Part shown: positions 46,798-57,966 of the stretch, in pieces
Numbering within the stretch: the stretch's first letter is position 1
Layout: every line of letters begins with the position of its first letter
Assembly: GCF_000002425.4 (NCBI RefSeq)
Contig: NC_037267.1
Coordinates: 4,486,042-4,550,041, forward strand
Reading direction: 5' to 3'
Source: Physcomitrium patens
Lineage: Eukaryota > Streptophyta > Bryopsida > Funariales > Funariaceae
Length of the DNA stretch: 64,000 nt
The notes under the pieces: generated by a model
Databases searched by the model: none
What the model saw: the letters and a program-made list of their open reading frames with translations, nothing else
Told to the model about the DNA's origin: nothing
Program-made: the position numbers and the translations under genes

Positions 46798-48219
46798 TAT
46801 CATGTTGTAATATGACTATATGGAAAAAAAAAAAAATTAATATAGATCTTACTATAGAAGAGCCAAGTTAAAAGATAAAGTAGAAAAATATGGATAAAAG
46901 ATAGGAGGATAATAAAAATTTTATTAGTAATGCTACCTTTTTAAAAAAGTAACTTCTACTAACTTTGTAAGACCATATATAAGGCAAAATAAGGTAGATT
47001 AAAAAAATAAAAGATAAAAGCATATATAAGAAAGAAAAAGGAGTTGGTTTTAGATAAAATTACCTAAAAAAACTAGATATTGATACCTAGAGAGGGCCAG
47101 TCATGAACCTGGATTGAAAATAGACCATGAGGCACAAAATTGAGTCTTGATGATAATTCATGGATTTTTTTGTTGATCAAAGAGTGAGGTTGGAGGAAAG
47201 ACTTAATAGAATTTCTATAAGCATTGATTTTAGAAGATTTGAATGAATAATGACTTTGTAAGAGCTTTACAAAGTCGATGTTGTTTTTGGTGACTTTGAT
47301 TTTTAGAAAATAAAATATGGTGGATATTTTGGACAATTTCAAGAGTTTGATAATAGATCTACAAGTGATATTTTTTAGGTTTGTAGATATAATTGTATAA
47401 GATTTGTGCTATGAATTGGGATTTGATCGAATAGCTAGATTGAAAAGTATAAAGGTTTTTGTGGATTATGGTCTCAGAATTTTGGGTTTTGAGGACCTAT
47501 GAGATTTTCTTAGATATCTATCAATCCACTAATTAGATTGAGACAAATTTTTCATAAAATTAGTTAGCTTGATTTCCTATAAGTATGAAAAATTTGGAAG
47601 AAAAGTAACAATTCAATGCGGAGTAATTAGCTTTGAAAGATTGGCATCAAGGTCGAAGAAGGAGGCCAGCCAATACCCAAGCACATTTTTGAGAGTATTG
47701 TCTATTTGGTAATTTTGATCCTCTTTAATTTTTTTTGGGCTTATTTTTAATTTAATTAATAAAAAATTTATAAAATTTGAGTTGATATCAATGGTTTAAA
47801 AATGAGTTGTTGAATTTCAAAATCTATTGTAAAGTTAAAAATTTATTTGAGATTTAAAATTTGGTTAAGATTTGATTAGAATTTGGATTAGGATTTTGTT
47901 AGAATTTAGGATTTGGTCTAGGATTTGATTCTTAAATTTTAATTTTTAATATTTAAATATATATTTTAAATATTTTTAGGATTATTTTTTTATATATGTA
48001 TTTCTTTAAGGTTAATTTATAATTTCTTCATGTTTTTTTTCCAATCTCTTTAAGATTTCTTTTGGATTTGATTAAAGATTCATTAACATTATTAAGATTT
48101 AATTAGAATTTATTTGAAATCCTATTAGAATTATTAGGATCTTGATGTTGCAATTTCTTTTTATCTTTCATGACTAAGTGCCCGGTGCATTCTTAAGCAA
48201 AAATTTATGTAATATGACA
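46798..48219 (+). mobile_element. lone C-type LTR relic inserted in A4
   Basis: It aligns with the C1 LTR from its start (tgtaatatgac) through the agaccatgaggcacaaaa stretch to the end (ctaagtgcccggtgcattc...atgaca), including a short decayed TTAGGGTTTGGA-like part near 47830-47930. Flanks gcaa (46794-46797) and acaa (48220-48223) fit a 4-bp duplication; the undisturbed A3 has gcgg at this spot. Strongly decayed. Confidence 0.75.
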
Positions 48220-49124
48220 ACAATCATCATATGTTGAAGAAATCTAAGATGTGAAAAATTATATTTGCCACATACTTTGATCTTGATTCTCTTCAAGGAT
48301 AGTTGATAGGGCCTCTCAAATATTGATAGTATCCTATATCAAGACAAAAAAAACAACTAATTATTTGATCGTTGTTGAGGCCTTCATAACTTTGTTCAAA
48401 TAAAATATTTGGAACATCGTCATGAGTTATTTCTACCTCTAATAAAATCACCAAACATTGAGAGTCCTTTTCAAGGTTGTGATACCAAAGGTGTTCTATC
48501 TCACCATCTATTTGAGGAGAAACATGTTGTTCTTGAAGATCTTCATCTCAATTACATTATCTTAAAAGTTGTATCAATTGTAATGTCTTGTCTGGCAAGT
48601 TAGCAAATAAAGGCTCTTGAGTCAAATTTGTTAGTTGTTGGTTGTCCATTTTCTTAATGGCACAAATATATAAAAATAACAAACAAAGATAGAAGGTAGA
48701 ATGCAATCTTTTCTAAACCTTGTTTATTTTATAGCAAAGATTTATTATTCTTCATCTTGATTTTGATGGATGTCATTGATGAAAAGCCTCCACCTCCTTT
48801 GCTGTATTTACAAGATACTTTAGTAGCACCTATGTACATTTATTAATACCATATGTGCACCAATAGACAATATTTTTTAATTTATTTAAGTGCCGCTTTG
48901 AATCTAAAACTTCTTCCACTTCAAACTCTTTATTATTGTCTACTTCTATAAGAAGAGGAGGACCTTATTATCTTCTTGGTATGTTCACAATCTTATATGG
49001 TTCAAGAAGAGACATGAAGAAGATATGATGGATCTTCATTAACTTTGGTAGATATAATCAATAAGCAACTGAATTGATTTGTCTACAAATAAGAAAAGGT
49101 CTAGGCTTGCAGTAGTCTAACTTA
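48220..49124 (-). pseudogene. A4 accessory gene and integrase end remnant
   Basis: The accessory gene (about 48225-48650) aligns with the A3 gene at 54538-54960, and the part from about 48770 to 49124 with the A3 chromodomain and integrase end. A fossil with many breaks. Confidence 0.7.
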
Positions 49125-49685
49125 TGTCACGGCAATAATCATGTAAGCTAATAATTACATATACAAATAGGTAGAAGTAAATAAAATTAGGTAAAAGTAA
49201 GTTAATTCTATAATATTTAATATGCAAGCTTCTTAGAAGCTTCCTAGACGTTGCTTTGACTTCATAGGTATCTTTAATTGACTTTTTGGATTAAAAACGT
49301 GGTCAACAAGTTGGCCATGTGCCACACATGTTGTTAGCTTGAAGATCAAGCTAACTATGTGGCCCACACGTAGAAAAACTTGCCTTGTAAGTCAAGGCAT
49401 GTGTCCTACAAAGTCAACACATATTGGACGTCCTATAGAACATCGCCACGTAGCCCCTAGTTAGATAATATATATAGAGACAAGAGTGAAGGCTTCTTCA
49501 CTCTTATCAACTCCTTTCTTGCTTCTAGTCTAGTTTCAAGGGTCTCTAGTTTTCTTGTCTTTTGGCAATAGCCATTCCAGTTTCTCTTTCAATATATATA
49601 CTTGTTTATATATATTTTGTTACCTCTCTTTGAGTGAAGGCTCACTTGTCTGAATTATTTTTTCATCGAATTCTTGTCCTTGACA
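49125..49685 (+). repeat. A2 5' LTR, 561 bp
   Basis: It starts TGTCACGGC and ends CCTTGACA. TATATATA lies at 49469-49476, followed by a perfect 10-bp hairpin aagagtgaag-gctt-cttcactctt (49482-49505). The predicted RNA start is A 49500, 31 nt from the first T. Confidence 0.9.
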
Positions 49686-49687
49686 GA

Positions 49688-49718
49688 TTGACAAGAGTAC
49701 ACCTACAATATCAGAGCT
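49688..49718 (+). promoter_or_regulatory. A2 priming region: 11-mer plus displaced tRNA-like site
   Basis: TTGACAAGAGT (49688-49698) starts 2 nt past the LTR and is complementary to the start-site 11-mer (ACTCTTGTCAA in A0 and A3; one G/A change in this LTR at 49500-49510). A one- or two-base variant of TGGTATCAGAGC follows at 49707-49718. Confidence 0.6.
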
Positions 49719-49775
49719 TTGTCTAATCTTGATTAAGAGTGGATTACCTCTTTTTCTTGATAAGATATAAGCGTA

Positions 49776-49803
49776 TTAGAAGTTGCGAATTACCCTCTTC
49801 TAA
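49776..49803 (+). promoter_or_regulatory. A2 leader hairpin
   Basis: Arms ttagaag / cttctaa enclose tgcgaattaccct. The B copies have ttagagg / cctctaa at the matching place around tgcggattaccct, so both arms changed together (G-C to A-T). Confidence 0.6.
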
Positions 49804-49897
49804 ACTGATATTGTTCTTAGTATTTTTTTTGTCCGCAAGTCCTCTCTTCTATTTGTCTTGAGTGATATTAGACATCTTCTCTCTTCTAAGTATTATC

Positions 49898-50905
49898 ATG
49901 GCAGAACTTCTTGAAATGAAGAGTGCAATGGCACAAATGCAAGAGCAATTGAGAGAGTTAATGCTTGCCATGCATCAATTCAATTTACCACCACAAGGAG
50001 CAACAAGATTGGCAGGAAGTGAAGATATAGAAATGGTTGGAGCTACTTCAACATCTGCACCAAACCATGTCCTTTCTCCTATAGTAGAACGCCCTTCAAA
50101 TGTTAGAGAACCAAGAATTGCCCTACCTAAGAAGTTTGATGGCACCAAATCCAAGTTTTGAGGATTTATCAATCAAGTGCAATTTGTGATTGAACTTCAA
50201 CTCCAAAGCTATCCAACTCTAGGATCACAAGTTAGATTCATTGGTACACTTCTTTCAGGTTCGGCACTATCATGGTTTTCATCTTTTCTTGAACAACGAG
50301 ATCCAATATTGAATAATCTAGAGGCTTTTTTGGTAGAGTTTTGATCCATGTATGGAGAACATGATGTAATTCGTATTGCAACCAATAAGATCCGTATTTT
50401 ACGACAAGGTAATCGATCAGTAACGTTATATGCTTCACAATTTTGACAACTTGCAACTGATATCAAGTGGGATGATGCTGCACTTAGTAGCCAATTTTTC
50501 TACGAATTACAATATGAGGTAAAAAAATTAATGCTCAACTTACCTGATCTTCAAACATTGAGTCAAGCAATTGACTTTGCTGTGAAGTGCGACAATCTCT
50601 TTTTTGAATTCCGATCTGAGAACCGTACAAGTGGACCTCAACGTTACTATAATTCAATGGCAACACCAACAGCTCTTCAACACATACATTCGGAAGTAGA
50701 GGATATGCAAATTGATGCAGTACATTTCAAACCTCTTACTGAGCAAGAAAAGACTCGTCATCGTCAAGAAGGATTATATTTATATTGTAGAGAACCAAAG
50801 CACACTGCTCAGCATTGTCCAAAGAAACGACGCAATTACAAAATGAGGAGTATGGCTGTGAAAGAAGATAATATGTCGAAAAACGAGTTTGTCCAGCTAC
50901 AATAG
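49898..50905 (+). pseudogene. A2 gag with zinc knuckle
   Basis: It starts MAELLEMKSAMAQMQEQL and has the PKKFDGTKSKF, IKWDDAALSSQF and MLNLPDLQTLSQAI segments, then a knuckle CLYC-type box (YLYCREPKHTAQHC) near 50780-50820. It aligns with the B1 gag throughout. Damaged copy. Confidence 0.85.
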
Positions 50906-50910
50906 GGACC

Positions 50911-51306
50911 GTGTGGCTGGAACCTTGCACAACTTCTAATAAAGGTCCTATTCTCTCCTCAGAGCCCTCTCCTTGTTTTATATTAAATATTATTTTAGGA
51001 CCTAAACATTACAAAGTCTCTGCCTTGTTAGATTCAGGAGCCTCAACGTGTTTCTTAGATGAAGAATTTACTAAAAGACATAGCATATCTTTAGTAAAGA
51101 AAACTAAACGTGTTCATGTAGAAGTCATAGATAGTCGTCCATTGTCTTCTGGAGATATTACTCACGAAATCCTTCCTATAGAAGTAATAATCAATGGTCA
51201 TAATAGTTTTGTAGTATTTAATATCATTAGATCTCCCTCTAATCCAGTCATTTTAGGTTTATCGTGGTTAGAAAAATACAACCCTCAAATAGACTGGATT
51301 TCTTGA
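50911..51306 (+). pseudogene. A2 protease
   Basis: Retropepsin with LLDSGASTCFLDEEF near 51025-51070 and VILGLSWLEKYNPQIDW at the end. It follows gag directly and precedes RT. Confidence 0.85.
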
Positions 51307-51466
51307 ACTCTCACTTTCTCTGAAAGTATAACTAATAGTGTAGTTAAGCAAGTAGAGAGTCATAAGTCTAATTCAATTAAACCAATATTTATATGTACAA
51401 AAGCTTTCTTGCATGCTGCTATGAAAGAATCACCATACATTATTTATACTACACCCATTTCTACTG

Positions 51467-53944
51467 GTGAAAAGACTTCAAGTAGTATTCCAAGCCAATA
51501 TCAAGAATTTCAAGATGTATTCAAAAAAAAAAAATGCAAATACACTCCTGGAACATCGTCCCTATGATTGCTCAATTGACCTTCAAGAAGGAGCACAACG
51601 GCCATTCGGACCAATCTATAGTTTATCACAAAATGAGTTGGCTGAACTCAAGGAGTATATTGAAGAAAATCTAGCCAAGAATTTCATACGCCATTCTAAA
51701 TCTCCAGCAGGAGCTCCAATTCTATTTGTGAAGAAAAAAGATGGATCATTGCAAATGTGTGTTGATTATCGAGGATTCAACAAGATTACCATCAAAAATA
51801 GGTATCCACTACCTTTAATATCTGGACTTCTTGATCAACTGAATCAAGCTAAGATCTATACAAAAATAGATCTTCGAGGAGCATACAATCCAGTACGCAT
51901 CAAAGAAAGAGATGAATGGAAGACTGCGTTTCGAACTAGGTATGGACATTTTGAATACAACATCATGCCTTTTGGACTTACAAATGTACCAGCAGCTTTT
52001 CAACATCTAATGAATGATGTTTTTTGAGAATTTTTGGATGATTTTGTAGTGTGTTATCTAGACGACATCTTGATCTATTCTAAGAATCCAAAAGAACATG
52101 AACTTCATATTCGTCGTGTGTTACAAAAATTAAGGGATGCAGGACTTTATGCCAAGATAGAAAAGTGTGTATTCCACACTACTCAAGTCGATTTTTTAGG
52201 TTACATCATTTCAAATGATGGACTTATGATGGATCCTAAGAAAGTTCAAACTATTATAGACTGGAAGATCCCAAAAACGGTAAGAGATGTCCAATATTTT
52301 TTGTGATTTGCCAACTACTATCAGATCTTCATCAAAGACTTTTCTCGAGTTGCAGCTCCACTTACACGTTTGACTTGTAAAGACAAACTCCAATGGAATC
52401 AAGAAGCGGAAGTTGTTTTTGAATCATTGAAGACAGCGTTTGTTTCTGCACCAATCTTGTATCGTATTGATTTTTTCAAAGCATTCTTTATAGAAACAGA
52501 TGCATTGGACTTTGTTCTGGGTTTGGTTTTATCACAAATGGAAACAGATGACAAACTTCATCCAGTAGCCTTTCATTCAAGAAAATTCTCAGCAGCAGAA
52601 ATCAATTATGAGATCCACGACAAAGAACTTCTTACAATTGTGGATTCTTTTCAAGAATGGCATCATTATCTAGAAGGCGCTTCTAATTCAGTCATCGTGT
52701 ATACGGATCACAAGAACCTCAAATATTTTATGTCAACACGCGTATTAAATTGTCGCCAAGCTCGTTGGAGCATGTCTTTATCAAGATTTGAGTTCATCAT
52801 CACTTATCGACAAGGAAAATAACAAGGTTTATCCAATGCCTTGTTTAGACGTTCTTATCTTACACCAAAAGAAGGAGATGCAGCTTTTGAGCAACAAAGA
52901 ACGGTTCTCTTGAAGCCAAAATAATTTTATCTTCGAGCAATAAAATCAACATTGACTATTGATTTAACTTTTCTTAAGCAAGTCCAGTTAAGTATGTCTT
53001 CAAACCCTCTTGTTTATGATATCAAGAATAATTCTTCTAAATCTCATGATCCATCTAAATTTGAATTCAAGAACAACCTACTCTATTTCGAAGGACGCCT
53101 ATATGTTCTACAAGGAGAAGCTCGTTTACGTATTCTTCAAGCTCGTCACGACTTCTCAATAGTAGGACATTTCGGATATAATAAGACTTTGGAGCTGATA
53201 TCTAGGGATTTCTGGTGGCCTCAAATGTGGAAGGCAGTTAAAGATTTTGTACAATCATGTGAAGTTTGCTCAAGATCGAAAACTCCTCGTCATCGACCTT
53301 TTGGACTTCTTCAGCCATTACCCATTCTAGAACAACCATGGTCTTCTGTTTCTATGGACTTCATCACGGATCTTCCAATCTCAAGTTCTTATGACTCTAT
53401 ATTCGTTATAGTAGATCATTTTACCAAGATGGCACATTTTGTACTATGTACAAAATCTATCACAGGTGAAGAAACAACTAAGCTCTTTCTTGACAATATC
53501 TATCGCTATCATGGATTACTCAAGGATATTATATCAGATAGGAGAACTCAATTTGTATCAAGATTTTGACGAACTCTTTTCAAGATTCTTAAAGTGGATA
53601 TAAAACTATCTTCGACATTCCATCTTCAAACTGATGGACAAACGGAGCGTGTTAATGAAGTTTTGGAGCAATATTTAAGATGTACCATTAATTACCAACA
53701 AGATGATTGGACAATTCTTTTGCCATTGGCAGAGTTTGCTTACAATAACATGGTACACTCTTCTACAAAACAAACACCTTTCTTTGTTAATTATAGTTAT
53801 CATCTACGACTTGATACTTTTGACTTTTTAAAAGTTGATAATCCTGCTGCGAAAGATTTGGCAATTCATTTATCAGAGCTACATGCAACGATGAAGGAGT
53901 AGTTAAAAGAGGCTCAACAACAACAAAAGGCCAATGCGGATGTC
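51467..53944 (+). pseudogene. A2 RT, RNase H and integrase
   Basis: RT at about 51540-52310 ([25 protein letters not shown] near 52050), RNase H at about 52330-52830 (ETDALDFVLG, YTDHKNLKYF), integrase zinc finger near 53140-53290 (H..H..CEVCSRSK), core with D (SMDFITDLP), D (ISDRRTQF) and E (TDGQTERVNE). The end meets the A3 LTR. Damaged copy. Confidence 0.85.
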
Positions 53945-54496
53945 TGTCAAGGACAAAGACTCGATGAGGGAAAATATACACCAAAAGGCTATCTCGATAT
54001 AATAAGTCAAAATATAAACAAGTAGGTATATTAAAAGGAAACTGGAATGGCTATTGCCACAAGACAAGAAACTAAAGACTCTTGAACCTGGACTAGAAGC
54101 AAGAAAGGAGTTGACAAGAGTGAAGAAGCCTTCACTCTTGTCTCTATATATACTATCTAACTAGGGGCTATGTGGCGACGTTCTATAGGACCTCCAATAT
54201 GTGTTGACTTTGTAGGACACATGCCTTGACTTACAAGGCAAGTTTTTCTACGTGTGGGCCACATAGTTAGCTTGATCTTCAAGCTAACAACATGTGTGGC
54301 ATATGGCCAACTTGTTGACCACGTTTCTAATCCAAAAAGTCAATTAAAGACACCTATGAAGTCAAAGCAGCGTCTAAGAAGTTTCTAGGAAGCTTCTATA
54401 TTAAATATTATAGAATTAACTTACTTTTATCTACTTTTACTTACTTCTACCTATTTCTATATGTAATTATTATCTTACATGATTATGGCCGTGACA
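53945..54496 (-). repeat. A3 3' LTR, 552 bp
   Basis: On the plus strand it runs from TGTCAAGG to GCCGTGACA. The hairpin gacaagagtgaag / cttcactcttgtc has perfect 13-bp arms and a 4-nt loop (54113-54142). TATATATA lies at 54145-54152 and the start-site 11-mer at 54111-54121 (plus strand ttgacaagagt). Confidence 0.92.
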
Positions 54497-54499
54497 TTA

Positions 54500-54512
54500 C
54501 CCCCCCTTCTAG
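54500..54512 (-). promoter_or_regulatory. A3 polypurine tract
   Basis: On the minus strand agaaggggggg then taa precedes the LTR start TGTCACGGC, a typical plus-strand primer tract. Confidence 0.8.
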
Positions 54513-54537
54513 AGACGAGTTCCACGAGGAGCGGTCA

Positions 54538-54960
54538 TCATATGTTGAAGAAATCTATGATGCGACGAATTGTATTCGCCACATACTCTGATCTCTGTTC
54601 TCTTCGAAGATGATTGATAGGGCCTCTCAACCATCGGTAGTGTCCCATACCAGGGCGGGAAGACCACCCAGTTATTTGATCATTGTTGAGGCCTTCGTAA
54701 CTTCCTTCGAATAGAATATTTGGAACACCATCAGGAGTTGTTTCTACCTCTAGCAAAATCACCAAACATCGAGAGTCCCTTCCCAAATCGTGATACCAAA
54801 CGTGTTGTATCTCACCATCTGTTCGAGGAAGAACATGTCGTTCTTGAAGATCTTCATCTCGATTGCGTCGTCTTGAAGGTTGTGACAATCGTAATGTCTC
54901 GTCCGGCAGGTCAGCAAACGAAGGTTCTTGAGTTGAATCCGCTGGTTGTTGGCTCTCCAT
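54538..54960 (-). CDS. A3 accessory gene, 140 codons, unknown function
   Basis: I do not recognise it. The open frame starts MESQQPADSTQEPS, has an acidic/Ser start, an Arg-rich patch (SRRRNRDED), a middle part DGVPNILFEGSYEG and a box GMGHYRWLRGPINHLRREQ near the C-terminus. It lies after the chromodomain and about 40 bp before the 3' LTR, on the same strand as pol. Homologues stand at the same place in A4 (decayed) and B2 (about 30-35% alike by eye, with a nearly shared GHY.WL.GP.NH..REQ box). No membrane span or signal is seen. Retroviral-type env is unlikely given its size and lack of hydrophobic stretches. Confidence 0.7.
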   Translation of the reverse strand: MESQQPADSTQEPSFADLPDETLRLSQPSRRRNRDEDLQERHVLPRTDGEIQHVWYHDLGRDSRCLVILLEVETTPDGVPNILFEGSYEGLNNDQITGWSSRPGMGHYRWLRGPINHLRREQRSEYVANTIRRIIDFFNI

Positions 54961-55132
54961 CTAATTAGCGTCACAAATGCAAAGAAGTTACAAACAAAGA
55001 TAGGAAATTGAATGTTATCTTGCCTCAATCTTGTCCCTTTTATAAGAGAGATTTTCATCTTGGTTTTGATGGATGTCGTTGATGAAAAACTTTGACTTTA
55101 GCTGATGCATTTCCTAGATTCCTGGATGGCTC

Positions 55133-56752
55133 TCATGTGCGTTCACTAATATCATATCCGCGCCAATGAACAAGATATTCCAGCTTATTTTGGCACCGCC
55201 TTGAGTCTAATATCTCTTCCACCTCAAATTTTTCATTATTATCTACTTCTATAGGAGGCGGTGGCATTTGTCTTCTTCCTTGTATATCCACTGTCTTATA
55301 TGGTTCAAGAAGAGACACGTGGAATACAGGATGGATCTTCATTGACTCCGGTAGATGTAATCGATATGCAACTAGGTTGATCTGTTCAGAAACAGAAAAG
55401 GGGCCAAGCCTACGATAGTCCAACTTGTCACAAGGTCGAGTAGTCTTGATATTGCGACGAAGTAGCCATATCTTATCATCCACGTTGATTTGTGGTTGCT
55501 CCTTACGATATAGATCTGCGTTTATCTTTTGTCGTTCTTGAGCTTCCTTCAATTGCGTCTTCATTATTGCATGTAACTCTGACAACCGATTTGCCATCTC
55601 TTCTGTTGCAGGATTATCAACTTTTGAAAAAGTATCAAGTCGTGGATGATAGCCATAATTGGCAAAGAAAGGTGTTTGTTGCGTGGAAGAATGTACCGTA
55701 TTATTATAAGCAAACTCTGCCAATGGCAGAAGGGTTGTCCAATCATCTTGTTGGTAGTTGATAGTACACCTTAAATATTGCTCCAAGACTTAGTTTATGC
55801 GCTCTGTTTGTCCATCAGTTTGAGGATGGAAAGCCGAAGATAGCTTTATGTCCACTTTTAAAATCTTGAAAAGGGTCCTCCAAAATCTTGACACAAATTG
55901 AGTTCCCCTATTTGATATGATATCTTTAGGTAATCCATGATAGCGATAGATATTATCAATGAAAAGCTTATTTGTTTCTTCACCTGTGATAGATTTTGTA
56001 CATGGCACAAAATGTGCCATCTTGGTGAAACGATCTACTATCATAAATATAGAATCATAAGATCTTGAGCTTGGAAGATCTGTGATGAAATCCATAGAAA
56101 CAAAAGACCATGGTTGTTCTGGTATAGGTAATGGCTGAAGAAGTCCGTAAGGTCGATGACGAGGAATTTTTGATCTTGAACAAATATCACATGATTGTCC
56201 AAAGTCTTTGACTGACTTCCACATTTGTGGCCACCAAAAATCTCTTGATATGAGTTCCAAAGTCTTATTATATCCAAAGTGCCCTGCTACTGGAAAGTCA
56301 TGACGTACTTGAAGAACACGTAAACGTGCTTCTCCTTTTGGAACATATAGGCGTCCTTCAAAATATAATAGATTATTCTTCAACTCGAACTTAGAAGGAT
56401 CATGAGACTTGGAAGAATTATTCTCGATATCATAAACGAGAGGGTCTGACGACATACTGGACTGGATTTGCTTGAGAAAAGTTGAATCAACAGTCAATGT
56501 TGATTTCATTGCTCGGAGATGAAATTGCTCCGATTTCAAGAGGACCGTTCTTTGTTGCTCAAAAGCTGCATCTCCTTCTTTTGGTGCAAAATAAGAACGT
56601 CTAGATAGGGCATCAGACAAACCTTGTTGTTTTCCTGGCCGATAAGTGATAATGAACTCGAATCTTGACAAAGACATTCTCCAACGAGCTTGACGACGAT
56701 TCAACACGCGTGCTGACATGAAATACTCGAGGTTCTTGTGATCTATATACAC
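55133..56752 (-). pseudogene. A3 integrase with chromodomain
   Basis: RNase H end near 56640-56752, integrase zinc finger near 56180-56320 (H..H..CDICSRSK), core with D (SMDFITDLP), D (ISNRGTQF) and E (TDGQTERIN), then the GPF domain ([22 protein letters not shown]) and [13 protein letters not shown] chromodomain (FEVEEILDSRR..LEYLVHWRGYD, about 55135-55240) ends it. The chromodomain defines the clade. Nearly whole. Confidence 0.88.
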
Positions 56753-57966
56753 AGTGACTGGACTAGAAGCGCCTTCTAGATGATGATGCCATTCTTAAAA
56801 GGAATCCACGATCGCAAGAAGTTCTTTATCGTGGATCTCATAATTGATCTCGACTACTGAGAATTTTCTTGAATGAAAAGCTATCGGATGAAGTTTGTCA
56901 TCTGTTCCCATTTGTGATAAAACTGCACCCAAGGCAAAATCTGATGCATCTGTTTCCATAAAAAATGCCTTGGAAAAGTCAACACGATATAAGACTGGTG
57001 CAGAGACAAACGATGTCTTTAAGGCTTCAAATGCTGCTTCCGCTTCTTGATTCCAATGCAATTTATCTTTACTAGTCAAGCGTGTAAGTGGAGCTGCAAC
57101 TCGTGAGAAATCTTTGATGAAGATCCGATAGTAATTGGCAAATCCCAAGAAACATTGGACATCTCTTATTGTCCTTAGAATCTTCCAGTCCATGATTGTT
57201 TGGACTTTCTTAGAATCCATCATGAGACCATCATTTGAAATGATATATCCTAAAAAGTCAACTTGAGTAGTGTGAAATACACACTTTTCCATCTTGGCGT
57301 ACAATCCTGCATCTCTAAGTTTTTGTAATACTTGAGGAACATGTATTTCATGTTCTTCGACGTTCTTAGAATAGATCAGGATATCGTCTAGATAGCAGAC
57401 GACAAAATTGTCTAAGAATTCACGAAATACATCATTCATGAGATGTTGAAAAGCAGCTGGTGCATTCGTGAGTCCAAAGGGCATGACATTATATTCGAAA
57501 TGTCCATACCTGGTTCGAAATGCAGTCTTCCATTCGTCTCCTTCTTTGATCCGTACTAGATTATATGCTCCTCTTAGATCTATTTTTGTATAGATCTTAG
57601 CTTGATTCAACTAGTCAAGGAGTCCTGATATCAAAGGTAATGGATACCTGTTCTTGATTGTGATCTTGTTGAGTCCTCGATAATCAACACACATTTGTAA
57701 AGATCCATCTTTTTTCTTTACGAATAGAATTGGAGCTCCTGCTGGAGATTTTGAATGGCGTATGAAATTCTTCGCTAAATTCTCGTCAATATATGTCTTG
57801 AGTTCAGCCATCTCATCTTGTGATAAACTGTAAATTGGTCCAAATGGTGGCTGAGTTCCTTCCTTGAGGTCGATTGAACAATCATATGGGCGATGCTCAG
57901 GAAGAATATCTGTATTTTTTTTCTCAAAAACGTCTTAATACTTCTGATATTGACTTGGAATGCCAC
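56753..57966 (-). pseudogene. A3 RT and RNase H
   Basis: RT from about 57900 to 57130 with [30 protein letters not shown] and YLDDILIYS (near 57380), followed by RNase H with METDASDFALGAVLS (near 56930). It would copy the element RNA into DNA and remove the template. Slightly damaged. Confidence 0.86.

Larger units (their letters stand above)
46673..49124 (-). mobile_element. A4: decayed A-family 3' part, split by a lone C LTR
   Basis: About 85 bp of LTR end (46673-46759) and the start of the interior lie left of a lone C LTR (46798-48219). The accessory gene and integrase end lie right of it (48220-49124). It stops exactly where the A2 LTR begins (49125), so A2 was inserted into it. Many breaks. 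Confidence 0.75.
49125..53944 (+). mobile_element. A2: Ty3/gypsy chromovirus, 5' LTR to integrase
   Basis: A full 5' LTR (49125-49685), priming region, leader, gag, protease, RT, RNase H and most of integrase lie in order on the plus strand. It stops within integrase where the 3' LTR of the opposite-facing A3 starts (53945). It began as an insertion into A4. Damaged, with roughly ten breaks, but much better kept than A0 and A1. Confidence 0.88.

Noticed and set aside
53945-54496. Inverted LTR copies (49125-49685 and 53945-54496) as terminal repeats of a DNA transposon
   Set aside because: Each belongs to a different LTR element with its own gag-pol in opposite orientation; no transposase and no matching outer flanks.
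54720-54968. 82-codon plus-strand frame opposite the A3 accessory gene
   Set aside because: The minus-strand frame is the one conserved in B2 and oriented with pol; the plus frame is its shadow.
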